NCBI GenBank assembly: GCA_013396915.1
Contig: VWZL01001285.1
Span: forward strand, 186,001-250,000
Reading direction: 5' to 3'
Source: Stercorarius parasiticus
Lineage: Eukaryota; Chordata; Aves; Charadriiformes; Stercorariidae
Length of the DNA: 64,000 nucleotides
Below, piece after piece: positions 1 to 15,000 of this stretch. Position 1 is the stretch's first letter. The number at the start of each line of letters is the position of its first letter. The translations under genes and the position numbers were made by a program. The notes under the pieces were generated by a model. That model was not told the origin of the DNA. It ran no database searches and saw only the letters and a program-made list of their open reading frames with translations.

Positions 1-3000
1 AAACCCAAACAAAAAATATTCCTTGCCAAGGTTTTGATTTTGGAGTTCCAAATCATATTAGGTGATCAGACAACCTCTTAATACCAGTGCATGTGCAGAT
101 GAAAAAAAAAAATCCATGGAGTTTACCTGTTTGTAAAAAGAGAAATGGTAGCCCAAAATATCCCTGCTGTAATTGCCCACAGTGTATGCATTCAGAATTA
201 TTTTCATGTTAGCTGCAAAATAAAGAGATGAGATAGTGTTTGTCTGTTTCTGCAGTGGCAGCAGTACATGGCCTCTGAACACTTAATGTATTCCACTGTT
301 TCTACTGCACACTAGCATCATTCTTGACAACTAAGGCCTTGAAATTGGTTTCAGAAGTAGAGACCGAGAGCTGTGAATGCATTTTGAGCCTGACAAATTT
401 GAGTCTGGGGGAAGGGCTGTGAATGAATCCTCTCAAGTGAATGAATGGAGCTGCTCTTGAGCTTGAAGTGCTAGGAAGGATTTCACATGGCTTACAGAGA
501 CTATAAATGCTACGCAGGTCCTGGCTTGGAAGCAGAGACCTCCATTAGTTGCAAGTGTAACAGCTCTACCAGCTTGAATGGGAGAGAATCTTGCAGGTTT
601 TTGCTTTTATTCAAGTTGAATTGAGAAGTGTTGGCAAGTGAGTTGTTATGGCATTGGCTACAGATTTTTTCTGGCAGGATGATGGTTAACTGCATGCATA
701 ATTTTCCAGCTACCCAGAGGACAAACAGCTAGCCTGCCCTTGGATGAGAGCTCACAGGCTTGCAATTGTAAAAGTGTGCCATAAAAGTCTGCGGTGCAGG
801 AGTATCCTACTCTGTGAGGCAGAGAACATGAGAGCCTGGATTGTAATCCTGGGTCTTCTTACTCCCACATGGGTTGTTAAAGCTTTTGGGTTATTAGTGG
901 TACATTCACCCTGCAAGGGAAGTGATAAAGCTAGTCTGACGGCTCAAGCCCTTCTGCCATCTATAGGGTGTTAACTATTTCTAAAACTTGGTTACCATCA
1001 AAGCAGATTGGAGCATTATAAAATTTGGTGCAGTAAGTGAGAGTGTAAAAGGAACTTTTGTAAAAAAATGAAATTGCCTTAAAGCCAATGTTTTTCATTA
1101 CCGTTAGACTGCTCCCTAACAGTCTGCCTGTTGTAGGGCCAAAGGCAGAATTTGCACATGAAGGCAATAAAAGCTGCAGTGGTTCCTGCAGCCAAGCATC
1201 CCTCACTGCACAGGAATTGCCCTGCCATGGTGTAGTTAAGCTCAGGGCACTGGTGTGTTTGTTTCCTAGTGGGTGGAATAGGGAGAAGCAGTGGGAGCAA
1301 GGGGAGAATGGGCAATAGGTCACTGCAGTTGTGCAAAAAGTACCCTCCACTTGGAGGCTTAAATGTGTGAGGAATTTGTAGAGGGCCACTGGATGCAGGG
1401 TACAGACCCTTGCTGCTGCTTCTGGGCTGCGAGGCTGGTTGGGTGCATGGAGGATGCCTCTGCGTGCCAGCCACACTTACCCACAGGGCACCCTGTCACT
1501 GGTCTTACAGAGAGCATCAGAGCATCAAATGCATCATAAGTTGCTCTGTGGCAGGAGTTTCTTTAAAGCCTTACTGTCAACCAGGCTGCTTTAAGACAGT
1601 TAAATAGCATGATTTACATCAAACATCTATCTACACATTGTGCCAAACCTCTTTTTCCACTGTTAAATAAACAAAGCAATGAAATAATGTGGCATTGGTG
1701 GATGTTAAAAGCTGGAACATCTTCCTTTCCTGACAGCTTCCAAGCTGTGGATTGCATCACCTCCCTTGCCATGGCCCATGGAAAGCACAGTGCGCTTTAC
1801 TCGAGCGTGTCTGCATTTACGTGATGTACAGACTTGGTCGTGTGGGATTTGCTTTGCAGCATGTTTGGAGGAGTGCCAGCGCTTGGTCTCAGCTGCTCTC
1901 TCTTTGCTGGAACAGAGTTCAATGGGATTCGTGACTGAAGATGGGTTTCAGGGCTTCCCGTTTTTCTGATGAACATCTACAGAATAGGGAAGAGTCAACT
2001 TGATACACCCAGTAACTTTTGAGATGCACTCTCTTTGGCTGCTTTCAAAAACAGAAATCAAAACTCTTCACTTCTGTGTTGCACACGAGCTGTTGGGAGA
2101 GGGAGGGAAAAAGTGGTGGTTTTTCTTTTATAAAGTATTGATGGCACTAAAAGAGCTGTATGTTTGCAGTTTTTTTTAATTTTTAATAGCATGCTTTTAC
2201 AGTATTTTCACATGTCCTCTTCATGTCCCCTTCCCCTTGTTTTCCGCCCCAAGAGCACTGATCTAACTTCATAATTCGCTTAATACTTAATAGTGGGATG
2301 GCTACTATCTTTTTTTGGGAGAGCTTATACTTTAGTTGAAGTTTTGGTAAATGGTGGGTAAAGTATGGAATGGTGTTAGGATATTTCTGTGCTTGGTTTA
2401 TAAAGCTGGTGGATGCTTTTTAATATTTCTGCTCTTTTCAGTCCCCACAGAGAGAGACCTTGATCTGTTGCTGCTAAATAAATATAATTCTGTTGTCATT
2501 CCAATTTCAACATTTTCTCCACTTCCTCAAGGTCAAAGTAGTATCACATGATGGTTAGTAGCAAATATTTTTTCCTTTGTGAGAAGTAATAGGAGAGAAC
2601 ATGCTTTAAAACTGGAATTTATTCCAGAAGGTATTATTTACTCATGGGCTTATGCACTCTTATTATGTTAAGGAGAAACTAGGAGTACATGGAGACTTCT
2701 CAAAATTTTTCTAGCGTCTTGTGTTCCTTTTAAAAGCTGCTTATTGTCAGAGAAGACTGTAAGTAAGGAAGATGGTGTCTGCTTGAGTTTTCAGTGCCTG
2801 AAACTGGCAGGGACTAACCCATTTGCTGTGGTGGTTACTGGCAGAGATTGCAATGGTATTTTCAATGTCAACAGTAATTATTGTGCTTCTTAGGAAAACA
2901 CGTTAAACAGCATTTTCAGACATTTGTAAAGATGTCTAACAAANGACCTTTAATAACCTGAGATGCCAAGGAAGAGGCAATAGACTGCAGCTGCTGAATT

Positions 3001-6000
3001 GAGACCTCCTCTGAAATCTGCAAAGGGCTCCTGATACACTGAGCATTCGCTGGAGTCAGTAGAGCTGTTACTTGTATTTGCTCTGCTTTCTGAAAGTGAG
3101 GCCAAAACCTGTATGTTGGTAAAAGGTTGTATTTGATGCAGTTTTTCTTTTGGATTCTGCTGTAGTGCAGAAAGAATTGGATCTGTCCATCTTTAAGGAC
3201 TTTTCCTTTCTTGTGGCTTGTCATTAGATTTAAAAATGTAGGGTTGAACTCTGCTGTTGCTTCCTAGGCTTCCTAAAAACATTGATACCTACATTTCAGT
3301 GCAGAGCTTTCACCAGTCCCAGCAAGTTCAAAGATGCATGCATGCAGTGCTTCTGATTTACAATGTCAAGATTCGTGTGTTGCAAAAGAAACCACTTTCT
3401 CAGGACAGAGTTTGCAGGGCTCTTTGGCTATTCTGTTTCTGTGCTGTCTGTGAACTGGGTGTCACTAGAGAAATTGTATCTTTTGTGAAGATCCTGTTTA
3501 GCTGCTACTTTGATAACATGATTAGATTGATAATTAATGCTGAGTGTGCTGTGTGGCCTTTCATGTAACCCAGGATGTGAACAAGCAGGTGACTGTTATT
3601 AAAAATTGTCTCTGCCTGCAGCATACCAAAGGCTTACGGTTCATCAGCAACAAAAAAAGCAGAACAAGACACTGGTAGAATGTCTTGTTTTTATCTGGGT
3701 CTTTAACTTTCTCTTGCTTACAGGAATGTCAGGGAGGAGGGCTGAGAGAAAGCGTGAGAACCACTTGACAGTTTTCAAGGAAGAGCAAATTCCTTTTGGC
3801 ACTCTCTCCCCACCCCTGTTGCCCTGCAATTGATGAACTGGTATGAAAATGGCTTTCTGGCCTTCCAGAAGTCTTTAAAAACAGTACACCAAAATAGCTC
3901 TTTTTTTTTTTTTTAATTAAGAGAGTGAGAGAATAGGATGAAACAAACAATTGTTGTAAACTAAGTGCTATGACAACTTCTTGTGCTTCTGGCAGGCATG
4001 AAAACCAGTTCAGTTCTTTGAAGAAGAAAACTTTGAGCTCTTGACTGCTGTGTGTGCTAAGAAGGCACTGAAGGAATTACTTACTCTTGTAAAGCTTTAG
4101 GTCTCCCACTTCTCGGTTTCATTTTAAGAGGCAGATGAACAAAGCTCCTGACCTTTCTCTGCTGGTCAGTTTCTTTTTTTTAGCCATATGTTTCAGGCTG
4201 GAGAATTGTGCTGGGACATGTAGCAGTACAACAGAGCAGGCACCTTGCAGATGTAGCATGGGTTTTCTTGAGCATCTGTAGCAGAACAGTGGAAGCAGAT
4301 ATAGCAGAAGAAGCTGCAGCTGGGGTTTTCCTCCTCCTGCCACAGAAGAGGAACATCTGCTCTTCTCAAGACTGGCCAAGCAAGGATTTGGGAAAAGGAT
4401 GTGCAAATTTTTTAGCTGAATTACACGTCCAATTATTTGACATGAGACATTCGGCTTTTTGAGTGCTTCTATCAAAATTAGCATGTGTCTAGTGTAAAAT
4501 GGCTGTCACCTAGAAGCAGTGAATCCTTTCACATGGCTGCCTACTAGTAAAAATGCTGTCTGGGGAGCATTAGAGCATGCAAGTAAAACAAGAAAACTGC
4601 TTTGTTTAGAAGTACAGCTTTGGTAATGTCTGATAAAGCACTTTCTAAAATAACAGTTGTTAGAGCTTTTGCACAATACCGCTTTCATCCACTTCTGACA
4701 TTTAAACGTTGAAACACTATTGAGTCAGTGTTACAGAATGTTTCCATGATGACCATATTACTCTGAGAAGTCTGACCGAGGAGCCAAAAAACTGAATAAC
4801 CTCAGGCATTTTTTCTCCTGCTGCTGCATCATCTGTTGGAAAGTTTCACTCAAGGCACACATTCAGAAATTGTGATTAAGTACCCTGACATAGTATGTCC
4901 TAGAAAGTGGCTTAATGAGTTTAAAATGCAATACTAACTTGAATAGAAGTCATGATTTAAAGGTCAAAAGTGCTTGAGCTAGTGATAAAAATGAGCCTTT
5001 GTTGTAATTCACTTCCGTTAGCTATGCTGGCTTATGGTGCTGCAAGCGAGCTGTACTGGATTTTCCTAGAGGTAAGACTTCAACTCGAATTTATTAATTG
5101 ATACAAACCTGGCAAAACAGATTAAAGACTTATTACTTGATGTGCAGAAGTGCTTTTTTTAACAGCTGCAAATAATGGGTGAAATAGCTTTAGTCCCATG
5201 GTGGAATTTCAAGGTTGAAGACTGGAAGAAGTCTTTTGAATTATAAACTGGCATACCTGCACGGGAGTCAAAAATGGACTCCTGCCACTTTCCTGAGTGA
5301 AACTGTGTGAGAAACACTCAGTAGGTGCTTTGTAGTGCACCCGACCTGTTCTTCCTCTCACCCTGGGAAAGCGTCAGGATACGTGAGAGGGGACCGATAC
5401 CTTTGTTCTGTTTGACTTGTTCATGTATTCAGCAGGCTTGACAGTTTTCCATGATGTGAATGGTAAAGAAACACACACCCAAGTCACTAAGGAGCCCATT
5501 AATAGCTTTTTTTCTAGAACTTAAAAGACGCAGTCTCTTAAGCTTAACTGTTTACATGTTCATCTCTGTGTCTGCCCTGTTAAAGTCAGCAGCAGCTCTG
5601 TTCTTCTGGCATGTAGGAATTATGTCTGGCAAGTCTGTACCCCTAACACACCTGATCGTGTGTGTTAGAGGGACTAAAATGTTTTTTATACAGACCTGAT
5701 GCTAGCTGCTGAGATATTTCGCAATCTCTTTGTCTGCCACTTCTTTTCTTACACTCCTGTTAGATTTCATTAGAAAAGTGCTTCACTAACATGGTGTTAC
5801 AACTGAAGATATAAATCTACAGATCAGGAGGGCAAAAGGTTCAGACTTTGTCATAGTTATTGCATTGATTAAATCTGCTTTTTTTTTTTATAGTCACATT
5901 GATTGTGCTGTACCTTTGTCATGCTTTTTCTGAGCAGTCGAGAAAATACTGTATTCCAGATACCCTGTCTGGCAGTGGTGTGTGCAACTTTGAACTTTGA

Positions 6001-9000
6001 GTGACCTATTTGAATAGATTAGGAATGAATACAGTAAATATCCTGTCTCAGTATCTACAAAAGACATTGCACAGTAAGTATGGCACTACTGTAACACACA
6101 TGGCTTTCTGCTAGGCAGGTGGAGAATGAAAACTTTTGAACACAATGCAGTGCAGATGGTTTACTGCTGTCATTGTGTGTGTCAAAGCATGAGATTTGGA
6201 GAAGGAAATAGCAATACTTAGACTGGATGTGCATTGGTAAAAGAAACAGGTGAAAGATGTTTAGATGTTCCCTCTGATGATATTGCAACTAAATGGTTTT
6301 GTCAACAGTGAAGGAGGGAAGAGAAAGATCTCTACCGTGTGTGAGGCTTGATCAAGTGCTTCTGTCCCATTAGCTGCGTCTGAGGGTTGGGGACAGAGTC
6401 AGGGGTCACAGTTCCCTAGCCACTGCTGATGAAGCCTGTTCCTGAGTTTGGGGAAAGCTTGTCTCACTGTTTGTCTGCTTTAGCCTCAGAGTATGCCCTG
6501 GGAAAATCAGCTGGCAAAGTTGTGAATGGTCTTTATGTCAGAAATTAGACTAGGATGATGTCAGACAAACTGAAGTGTGAGCTTGGAGGAAAGAGATGAA
6601 GAGCAGAGGCAAACATGTGGGCTGATGGCCTGTGGGGGAAGGGGTGGTCTGTGCAGGCAGCAGAGGAACAGATCCAGCAAACTCTGCAAGCCTGTCCCAA
6701 CAGGATCACAGACGAGCAGTCCAAGAAGCTGGAAAAGCAATGAAAGAGAGGATGGAGGCCTGAGGATGGCTCTTTGGATGAGGAAAGAAGCTTCCGCAGA
6801 CGATGAAAATATATTGTTCCTTCCCTGCCTTGAAGGCTGTGCTGTTGAGGAGTGGGAAGAAAGGGTTAGTGTTCAGTGTGATGAGATTTGACATCATTCT
6901 CCACCTGGTCTGGCTGGAGCTGCCAGGAAAGGGATGGATAAAGACTCTGGAGGTAACATGGTGTGCAGGGAGATGGCAGCTTGCAGGACCATCCAGTGAA
7001 GCACGGTTGCCACACAGTAGCCTTCTGGTGACTGCCAGAACATAATTTTACTGGAACCCTCTCTGTTTCACAGTTGGGGTGGAATATTTTATGTAATGCT
7101 ATGAAGAGCGATATTAATCTTGATTACTTTTATTTTTTTTCATTCTTTGTGATTCTGGAAATTCTGAATTGGTATGGTTCAAATATTGCTCCTCCCTCAG
7201 AACAAGTACTAATCAGTGTTCACTTCTGTAGGGATAAGAAGATCTTTGTTCTGCTCCATCCAAACATTGAGCTGTAAACTTTGTCTACCCATGCTGTAAA
7301 CAATGACTTTCATGTAATAATGAATTGCTAAAGCACAGTGTGTTCCTTGCTCTCTTGAAGTAGCTTAGATGTGCTTTAACTATCAACACATTTATGCTAG
7401 CTATGTGGTTGTTAAGGGATAATAGTTATGTACTTGTTAAGGGATTTAGCTACTGAGAGCGGAACAAGGTCTGCCTATCCTTGGCAGTGGGTCTCTGGCT
7501 TGCGTTTCTTGAAGTGCATAAGACCTGATAGTCACTGATCCCTAGATTAAGCAGTTTCTGTGCATGTCAGATTAAACAGTTTCCATAACCAAGATACCTG
7601 ACAACCAAATGGTAATTTGCCACAGTAATTTTGACAGTTAAAAATATGGTGCTAATATACTTAATGTAAATGTGTGTTCTGGCAGTGGTGTTTGTTTGGA
7701 AGATGTGCATGATACTTAGTCAAGGGTTGAATAACCAAGACACTTAAAGTGAACAAAACAAGGCATTTACCAAAATAGCACTTGGGAGATGGAGACTTGT
7801 GCCGTTTATAGAAGCACAGTTAAAAAGCCATCAAACCAATGAAGTAGTCTGGGAATGGGAGAGATGACAAAACCTAGGGAGTTCATCAAAACTTGGGATA
7901 AGGATCATTCTTGGGTTGAATGGAGTCCACTTGGCCGGTATTTTATACTCTCCTGGTAAAATCTGTGACCTGTGAATTGTTTAAAAATGAAAACTCAGCC
8001 AGACAAAGCCTCATGTGATGTGTTCCATGGGTCAGCTGTTCAGGATCACTCATTGCCTCCTGCTTAACTTTGAATCAGCTCATGATTTACTATTTGTCAT
8101 CTCTGAGAAGTGAATGTGAAACTTATGTTCCAGTTCTTGTGCTGTGGGTTTTTTTGTCTTCTCTTATTTTGATTTTGCATGGGAGGAAAACTTCAAGCAT
8201 TTGGTTTCCTGTAGACATATCTTGTACAAAATCAAGCAATGTTTCCTGAGTAAAACATAGGATTATACCAGTTATTCTAATTATACTGGTTATTCTTAAC
8301 ACTGACAAGTAGAAATAGAACCTGTGCAAGAATATTGAGCACTTATTTATGCTGTTTCTATTTTGCTATGCTTTTATTTTTAAAGAAATACTAAAATGCA
8401 AGAGCTTTTTCTCACTTGCCATTTACTTACTTAAGCAGTTTTACTCCTCTGTAAGTACAGCATTGCCTCATGTATCCCTACTTCAAAGGTTTTCCCTTGA
8501 CACTGTCTTTCCCATCTGCCTCAAATTGGTATGCCTGATCTAAAGCAAGCTGAAAATCCTTGAGTATTTGGGTAGTCTGAGCAATATTTAAAAAGCTGCT
8601 TGCTAGCCACTGCCAAGCATGAAAATTAGCGTGTTCAGGGATGCATCTTTAAGAGGCATGCCTCACCATTGGGAAGGAAGGTGCCTGTAGGGGTGAGATC
8701 TTGTATTTTTCAACAGGTCTTGTTCCTGACCTAGATGAAGTTTACCTAATGTCTTCTTATTTTTTGAAGGGGGAAAAAACCCCCCAAAACCTGATTCAAA
8801 ACACCCAAACCTCTTGAAGTTTTCTAACTCCTATTCTGCCTCCTCATTTTGATTTAAGAAAGAGGAGTTTTTCTTCTGGCTCCCTTCCTACTATTTCTTC
8901 TCTCTTACAGTGAAACCCAATTCTTCCCACTATTGCATCTTCATCAGCCTTTGTTTTTGGGAGGGTTAAGAGGCTTGTTACCTGTTTATAACTGACAATT

Positions 9001-12000
9001 ATAAATTATTAAAGGTCTCCCACCCTTTACTGGTGTTCCCTGCTTTGCCTCAAACAGGTATGGGTCTATCTTTATCCTGAACATCAGGAGCAACAGTGTA
9101 CAGAATCAGTATCATCTCCCTAGTTTTGCAAAGGCACTAAATAATGACTAAAGCACTGTAGCAGTCTGCATGCTCAGAAACTTGGTGATACTTTTAAGTT
9201 ACATTGCCTTCACATTTTATGCTTTTTGCTGTAATGAGAAACAATAACGATATATTTTAAGATCTTAAATTCTAGGAAAGTTCATTCCCCCAGGTCAAAC
9301 TTCTTGTTTGCAAGGGATGGAGGTTTGCCAACACACTGTGCTTGAAAGGAATCATTGTGCAATATTTGTCCTTTTAAACCATCCTACCCCATAACTGCAT
9401 GCTATCAACTCAAGTATGCCACTTTTCACATGAGAACAAGTTTAATGACATGGAAAACAGATCTGCATGTGTTGCTTCTCACTTGATGTTCAGTCTGTGT
9501 CTTAATAGGTGCAAAATTTGTCAAAATAAGTCATCTAGACATTTGGTTTACTTATTAATACGCATGTGGCTACACCTTGGTGTAGTCTGTTTACATGAGG
9601 CTTCTTTTTCATGCAAATCATGCTTGCTACTGCCTAAGCTGCCCTGGCCTGAATAGCTTTCCTCCTCTTTCAGAGTTGAACCCCAGCAGCTGTGATGCAG
9701 CCGGGGAGAGAAGTAGTTATGATGCAACATGGGAGAGGTTTTCTCCTCCTGGTTCCAGCCAATGGGTCCTGGGGAAGGAAGTGGCTGTCATGGCATGGCT
9801 GCGGCTCCTACACCATGCTCCTTGCTGGCTGACACTTTCTGTCCCTGGAAAAGAGAATCAATTTGGATTTAGTACAGTGATTCGTTATTTTGTGCAGGGC
9901 AGATACTATTGCTGAGGTGGTAGCAATACATTCTGGCAAGGGAAACCCTTGCTAAAGTGGAGGTGTAAACCTTATGTAGTCAACCTTACAATAGACAGAG
10001 ATGCATGCTAGGTTCACTTCTGTTTGCGCAATTTTTGTTTCCCTCATTCCTGCTGCAGGCAGCCTCGTCAAGGAGGGATGAGAGGTCTGTTGCCAGTTAC
10101 CTGGAATTCCTTTTTAGCTGGGACGTCCTCCTGCAATGGAAGTCCAGAGCCAAATTACATCTGCTTTTTGCTCTTTGTTGCTCCAATGCTCCTTTATATC
10201 CGTCCTGTGGATTATTCATCCCTGCAACACCTTTTGGCTCTACCGTGGCGAGTAGAAAGGAAGTTTTATTGATGAATGATTTTTCCAATTGCTGTACTTG
10301 AAGGTATAAACACTAGATACTTTTGGTTCAGCTAATGCTCTCCTCTGATCCTCAAAGGGTGATTTGATGGTAGCCAGATGTTAGTCACTGTTAATCTTCA
10401 TCCCACAAGTTCCAGGCATTAAAACAATGATTGCCGTTTATCCTTGAGTTTGGAAGCTATTGCAATTCACTTGGTATTTCAGTTTAGCATTTGGTGTAGG
10501 AAGGGTGAGCAGTGTGATACAGTCAGTTTGCTGGGTGGTGAAGAAAAGTAGCGCTGGCTGTGGCTTTCATTGCATCTAGAAATCAAATTAGCATTCAGTA
10601 TTTCTAGGTTGTTGTCCCATCTGATTCTCCCTACGAGTGCACATATGCTTAAGTCCATGTACCCACCACTGACTTACTGGTAAAACATTGTCACAATTAA
10701 GTAGGAAGTGTGTGAATAAATCCCAGTATTTATGGCCTAACTATTCTTACTCATAAGTTTTATCTCAAATAGTAAAAAGAGATGTTTGGCTTCCCTTTTT
10801 CTGGGGAACTCTCTGATACGGTGGAGATCAGTACTAGAAATGACAGCAGTGAGTCAAAGGTTAGTTATAATATGTGGGAAAGCAATAATGAAACTTTCTG
10901 CTGAACGCCAAAGTTGCTCCCTAGGTACTAATGAGTTGTTTGAGGTTATTGGTCCTTCCATCAGGGTACTTGTGAAGATATGAAGGAATCTCAGCAGTTG
11001 TAGTAGCCTGTTCTGCATCAGAATGGGTTAGAATCAGTTGCTTTAGTTTGGTTCAGTAACCACACTTGGTTAGAGACAGTTGCCAAGTTCCTTTCTGTCC
11101 AAGATTCATTTCCTCTGATGAAATGGATACATTAGAGAAGATCTCTGTGCAAGCACTACTGAGCAGATGAAAATTTATCATGAAGGGGTTGTGTCAGGGC
11201 TTTGAAAGGAAGCAAAAAAGCCCACCCATATTCTCCTTTTCAATCTTAAATGATTACAAACCATCAGCTTTGGGTTCTTAAGAAAATATTTCTTGTTATT
11301 TTAAAATTATTCCCATCCAGGATGCAATTAAATACCACTTATTTACAAAAAAAGGTTTAAATACTGGGTAAGCATAAAAAGAGCAATATATCTGGTGCGT
11401 TCGGTGATAGTACTGAGCCAGTTTATTGGAAATCAGCCTTTGCAGGTCAGTGTGCTCATCGCTTGAAGGAGTAATGACAGGGACACACAGCCTTTCTGTA
11501 CTTTTTCTCACTGTTAAAGGTGGATGGGTTACACAGCTGTAGCATCTAACTTGCTGTGTCCAGATGGTCAGCTTCAGATGCTGTATATGTGGTTCCACTT
11601 TTTCGTTAATAATCCAGATACGGCCCATAAATCCCAGGGTAAGAATTCAGGCAAGAATGTAAACTTTAAGCTGCACAACAACTTATCTGTCTGTGGTGGT
11701 TTGCGCCTTGAAAGTAAAGAATTTTCAGAAGATTATCAGTACCACTGTCCTCAGACTCATGGCAATTCCTAGGTTTGAAAAGGAGATGTTGATAGCAAGT
11801 GTATATAGCACAAATATTCAAATCAGGTAAAGCAGCTGACTTGTGGATATATCTCCTAATGAAGCACACTGACCTCTTCAACAAAGAGTAGGCAGGTAAA
11901 TCTTCTTTAAGATATTGGGGTGACGACCTATAATTTGCTGACAGACTTCATTCTCCACAGAGATGAGCAGTTCTAATCTGTTAAACTAGCTAAAGAAATT

Positions 12001-15000
12001 GAGCAGCAGTTCAAATCTCCTAAGGATAATTGGACTAGTCCCTCTTAGTCATTTGTACATTCCATATAAATGCACAGAAAAAATGTCTAGACACATTTAT
12101 TAAAAAAAAAATTGATTGAATTTCTGCCTGACGTGGCTCTAAATGCTGCGTTTCAATGCCTTTGGAAGCAACTGAGTAACTCTGAGGCTTCAGTCCTTGG
12201 GAATGCTGCTTTTCTTGAGCACCATCTGCACACACCTGTGTGTTCTCAGAGTGCAACTGCTGGAATAAATGACTGCACTCTCTAACAGCTGTTTGGATAG
12301 TCTCCAATAGTCTTTTTGTGCAAAGAAGCCTGAGTTCTTGTACCTTAAATTTAGGGCTAATGGTACTCAGAACTGAAGCTAGTTACAAACCTGCTGCATT
12401 TCTTTAAGCTCTAGTTATGCCTGCATCCACAGGTTGTCAATAGGTGTTACAAGTCAATCCTCTGAAGTAGGTAGTTCAGCGAAATGACATGTTTAAAAAA
12501 AAAAAAAATTGTCAGTTAAGTTCTGAGAAATTGAGACTCAAAGCGTTTTGAGATTAATGAGTAAAAATATTCGTACATCTTTGTGTTGAACGTGCTGGGG
12601 ATCTGTTGTCTAGCCTGTGTAAGTGTCACTCCAATTTATATTCTCTGGCATACTTCTGAGATTCAGGTTGTTCTTCATAATGAAGTTTGAAATTAAAACA
12701 AACATATCCCATTCAGAAAGGAACCTCTTAGATACAGGACTGGAATTGTCTTAAACTATTTCCTGTGAGTCTTCTGATGGTGTACCTGCCTTGTCTTGAT
12801 CACAGGACGAAACTGCATTGCATTGGACTCGCTCTGTAAAAGGTGCCGTTAAGTTTCACCTTGGATACTGAGGGCACAATGTACTTAGTCACGGTGACAA
12901 ACCCTTCTCTGAGAGTGGCTAAAGAGGAATATGAAATTAAGATACTTGCTCACAGAAGTAGATGAGACCTGGTCCTAAAAGTAACAATTTCAGATGTACT
13001 CAGACAAAAAGCGCTTTTATAAGCGGAGAGGATTTAATAAAGTAGGCAACAGATCTGGCTAGTCTAGTGGTTTGATTTGAGTACTGGCCTTTGAGTGTAA
13101 GGATAAAAAGTACATACAAAACTATGCAACATTTTATTCTGGTTGACAAAACCCAAAATTGTACTGCTGACCAGCTTTTCTAGATCTCCAGTTTTTAATC
13201 AGAAATACAGTGATTTCCTCATGTGGTTTTAACTTGCATGTAGGTAGGATAGATTTGACTGATTAGATTTTACTTACACAGGTGGGCATTGGTTACAGCT
13301 CCTTCTCTGTCAGCAAGCAACTTGTGGGGAAATTGCGCTTTGATTAAAGACCTGATCTGTGGAGTAAGAGCATGAGGGATTGCTGCACCCAAATTTAGTG
13401 AGCACAGGAATTAGACAAAGCCTTCCCTATGCTCCTTTTGAAAGCCATGATCCCCTCTCATCTTCTACCACCATCACGGGTATGGAGAAGACTGATTTTT
13501 GCACCCTTTTGAGAAGTCAAGGTCTACCTGACTGCTTTTTAGCTCACCATGCGATTTTAGTGTGTTAGGCTGTAACCACAAGCAGTGGTCTTCCATTTTA
13601 GAAAAGCAGATAGGAAACAAATGCTGAATTTGTCTGTCTTGAAGCATTTTGCTTTAAATAATTTAATATAAAATACAGGAACCAGTAGGGTTTCGTGGCT
13701 TTAAAATGATTAATGTTCAGAAATAATCCTCATTTACATTTTTGTTAAAAGGCAAACTGAACACTGGTAAACCTGTTCTGCCCCTGCATGAAAACACACC
13801 ACCATAGTTTGATGGAAAAAAAAAAAATTAACATTCAAAACCAGAACTTTAAAAGCATCTAAATGTAGAACAGCTTATCTCAGGGAGCCTTCCTTATAAC
13901 TATTTTTTAAAAGAAATGTACTGTTAATGCAGCATTCCATGAGGGTAGCAAAAACCAAGAGGTGGAACTGAGAGGGTTTTTTGGTAATTGAACGTGACAC
14001 AAACACCAAAACATGATGAAGGCCTCTGTGCTTTCAGTAACTAAATGTGAAGTGATAACTGGTAACCAGTGGGGGACACTGGGCTAGTGATGCTGTGGTT
14101 GATGTGACAGCTTAGCACATGTGAGTTTTCTCTTGTATACGGGTGTAATAATGAAGCTCCTCTGCTATCTGCTCCTCTTCCGCTACCAGAAGCACAGCTG
14201 CAGTGGAGGGGAGAGGTTGAGACCATCTGGATGATGTCTCAGTGACTGGTGTGGACTGATGCACGGTTAGGGTGAAGATGGGACAGGGCCGAGCTGGCTT
14301 AGCACCAGCTTTGCTCTGTACCCTTCTGCTAAGGACTTCTTGGCCCATGGAGATCTGGTACATGTGTCTGAATACTGATCCAACGCTGCCTGTCTGGGAG
14401 AAATCAGTGTGCTCCATGACTGGAGCCCAAAATACCTCAGGATGGTGTGCTCTCTGCTACAGTCAAAAGTATATAGCCTAGCTTTGGCCTCTTCTTGACT
14501 AGAGGTCAGAAAGATGAAGTAGCAGATGACTTAAAGTAGAGTGCACCATACAATACTGCAGCTTGGGCGTGGCTTTTTTAATGGTAATTGTGTTGGTTTT
14601 TTAACATCACAAAGAGTAGAACCACATGCAGAGTACATAAGTTGGATATAAAATTGTCAAAAATTTGGTTAATTTTAAGCAGTTGTTATTACTTTAGTGA
14701 TCAGAGGTAGCAACTTCTGGAAGAAGTCAGAGTTTTTGGTATCACATGAAGGAGATGTACACATGCAGCAAATTCAGTCACAGCATTTCTGGTGTTCTCA
14801 GGTATCCCCATCTGAGTCTGAAGCAGGGAGACATCAGTACAGCAAACCTGTGTCTTGCTTCTTTATGCACCATGGCCTTCAATGAGCAGTGCTTGTTCTT
14901 TCATGGAGTAGCTGTCTCCTAAACTTCCCAAACTTAATCAATTAATAAATCCATCATTTGCATAACTTAGCATTTGAAGTGGCTGATTGAGGGTGCAGTT

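Noticed and set aside
961..1476. 171-codon minus-strand open frame and an overlapping 131-codon frame
   Set aside because: Two frames are open over the same stretch and neither shows protein-like motifs; most likely chance.
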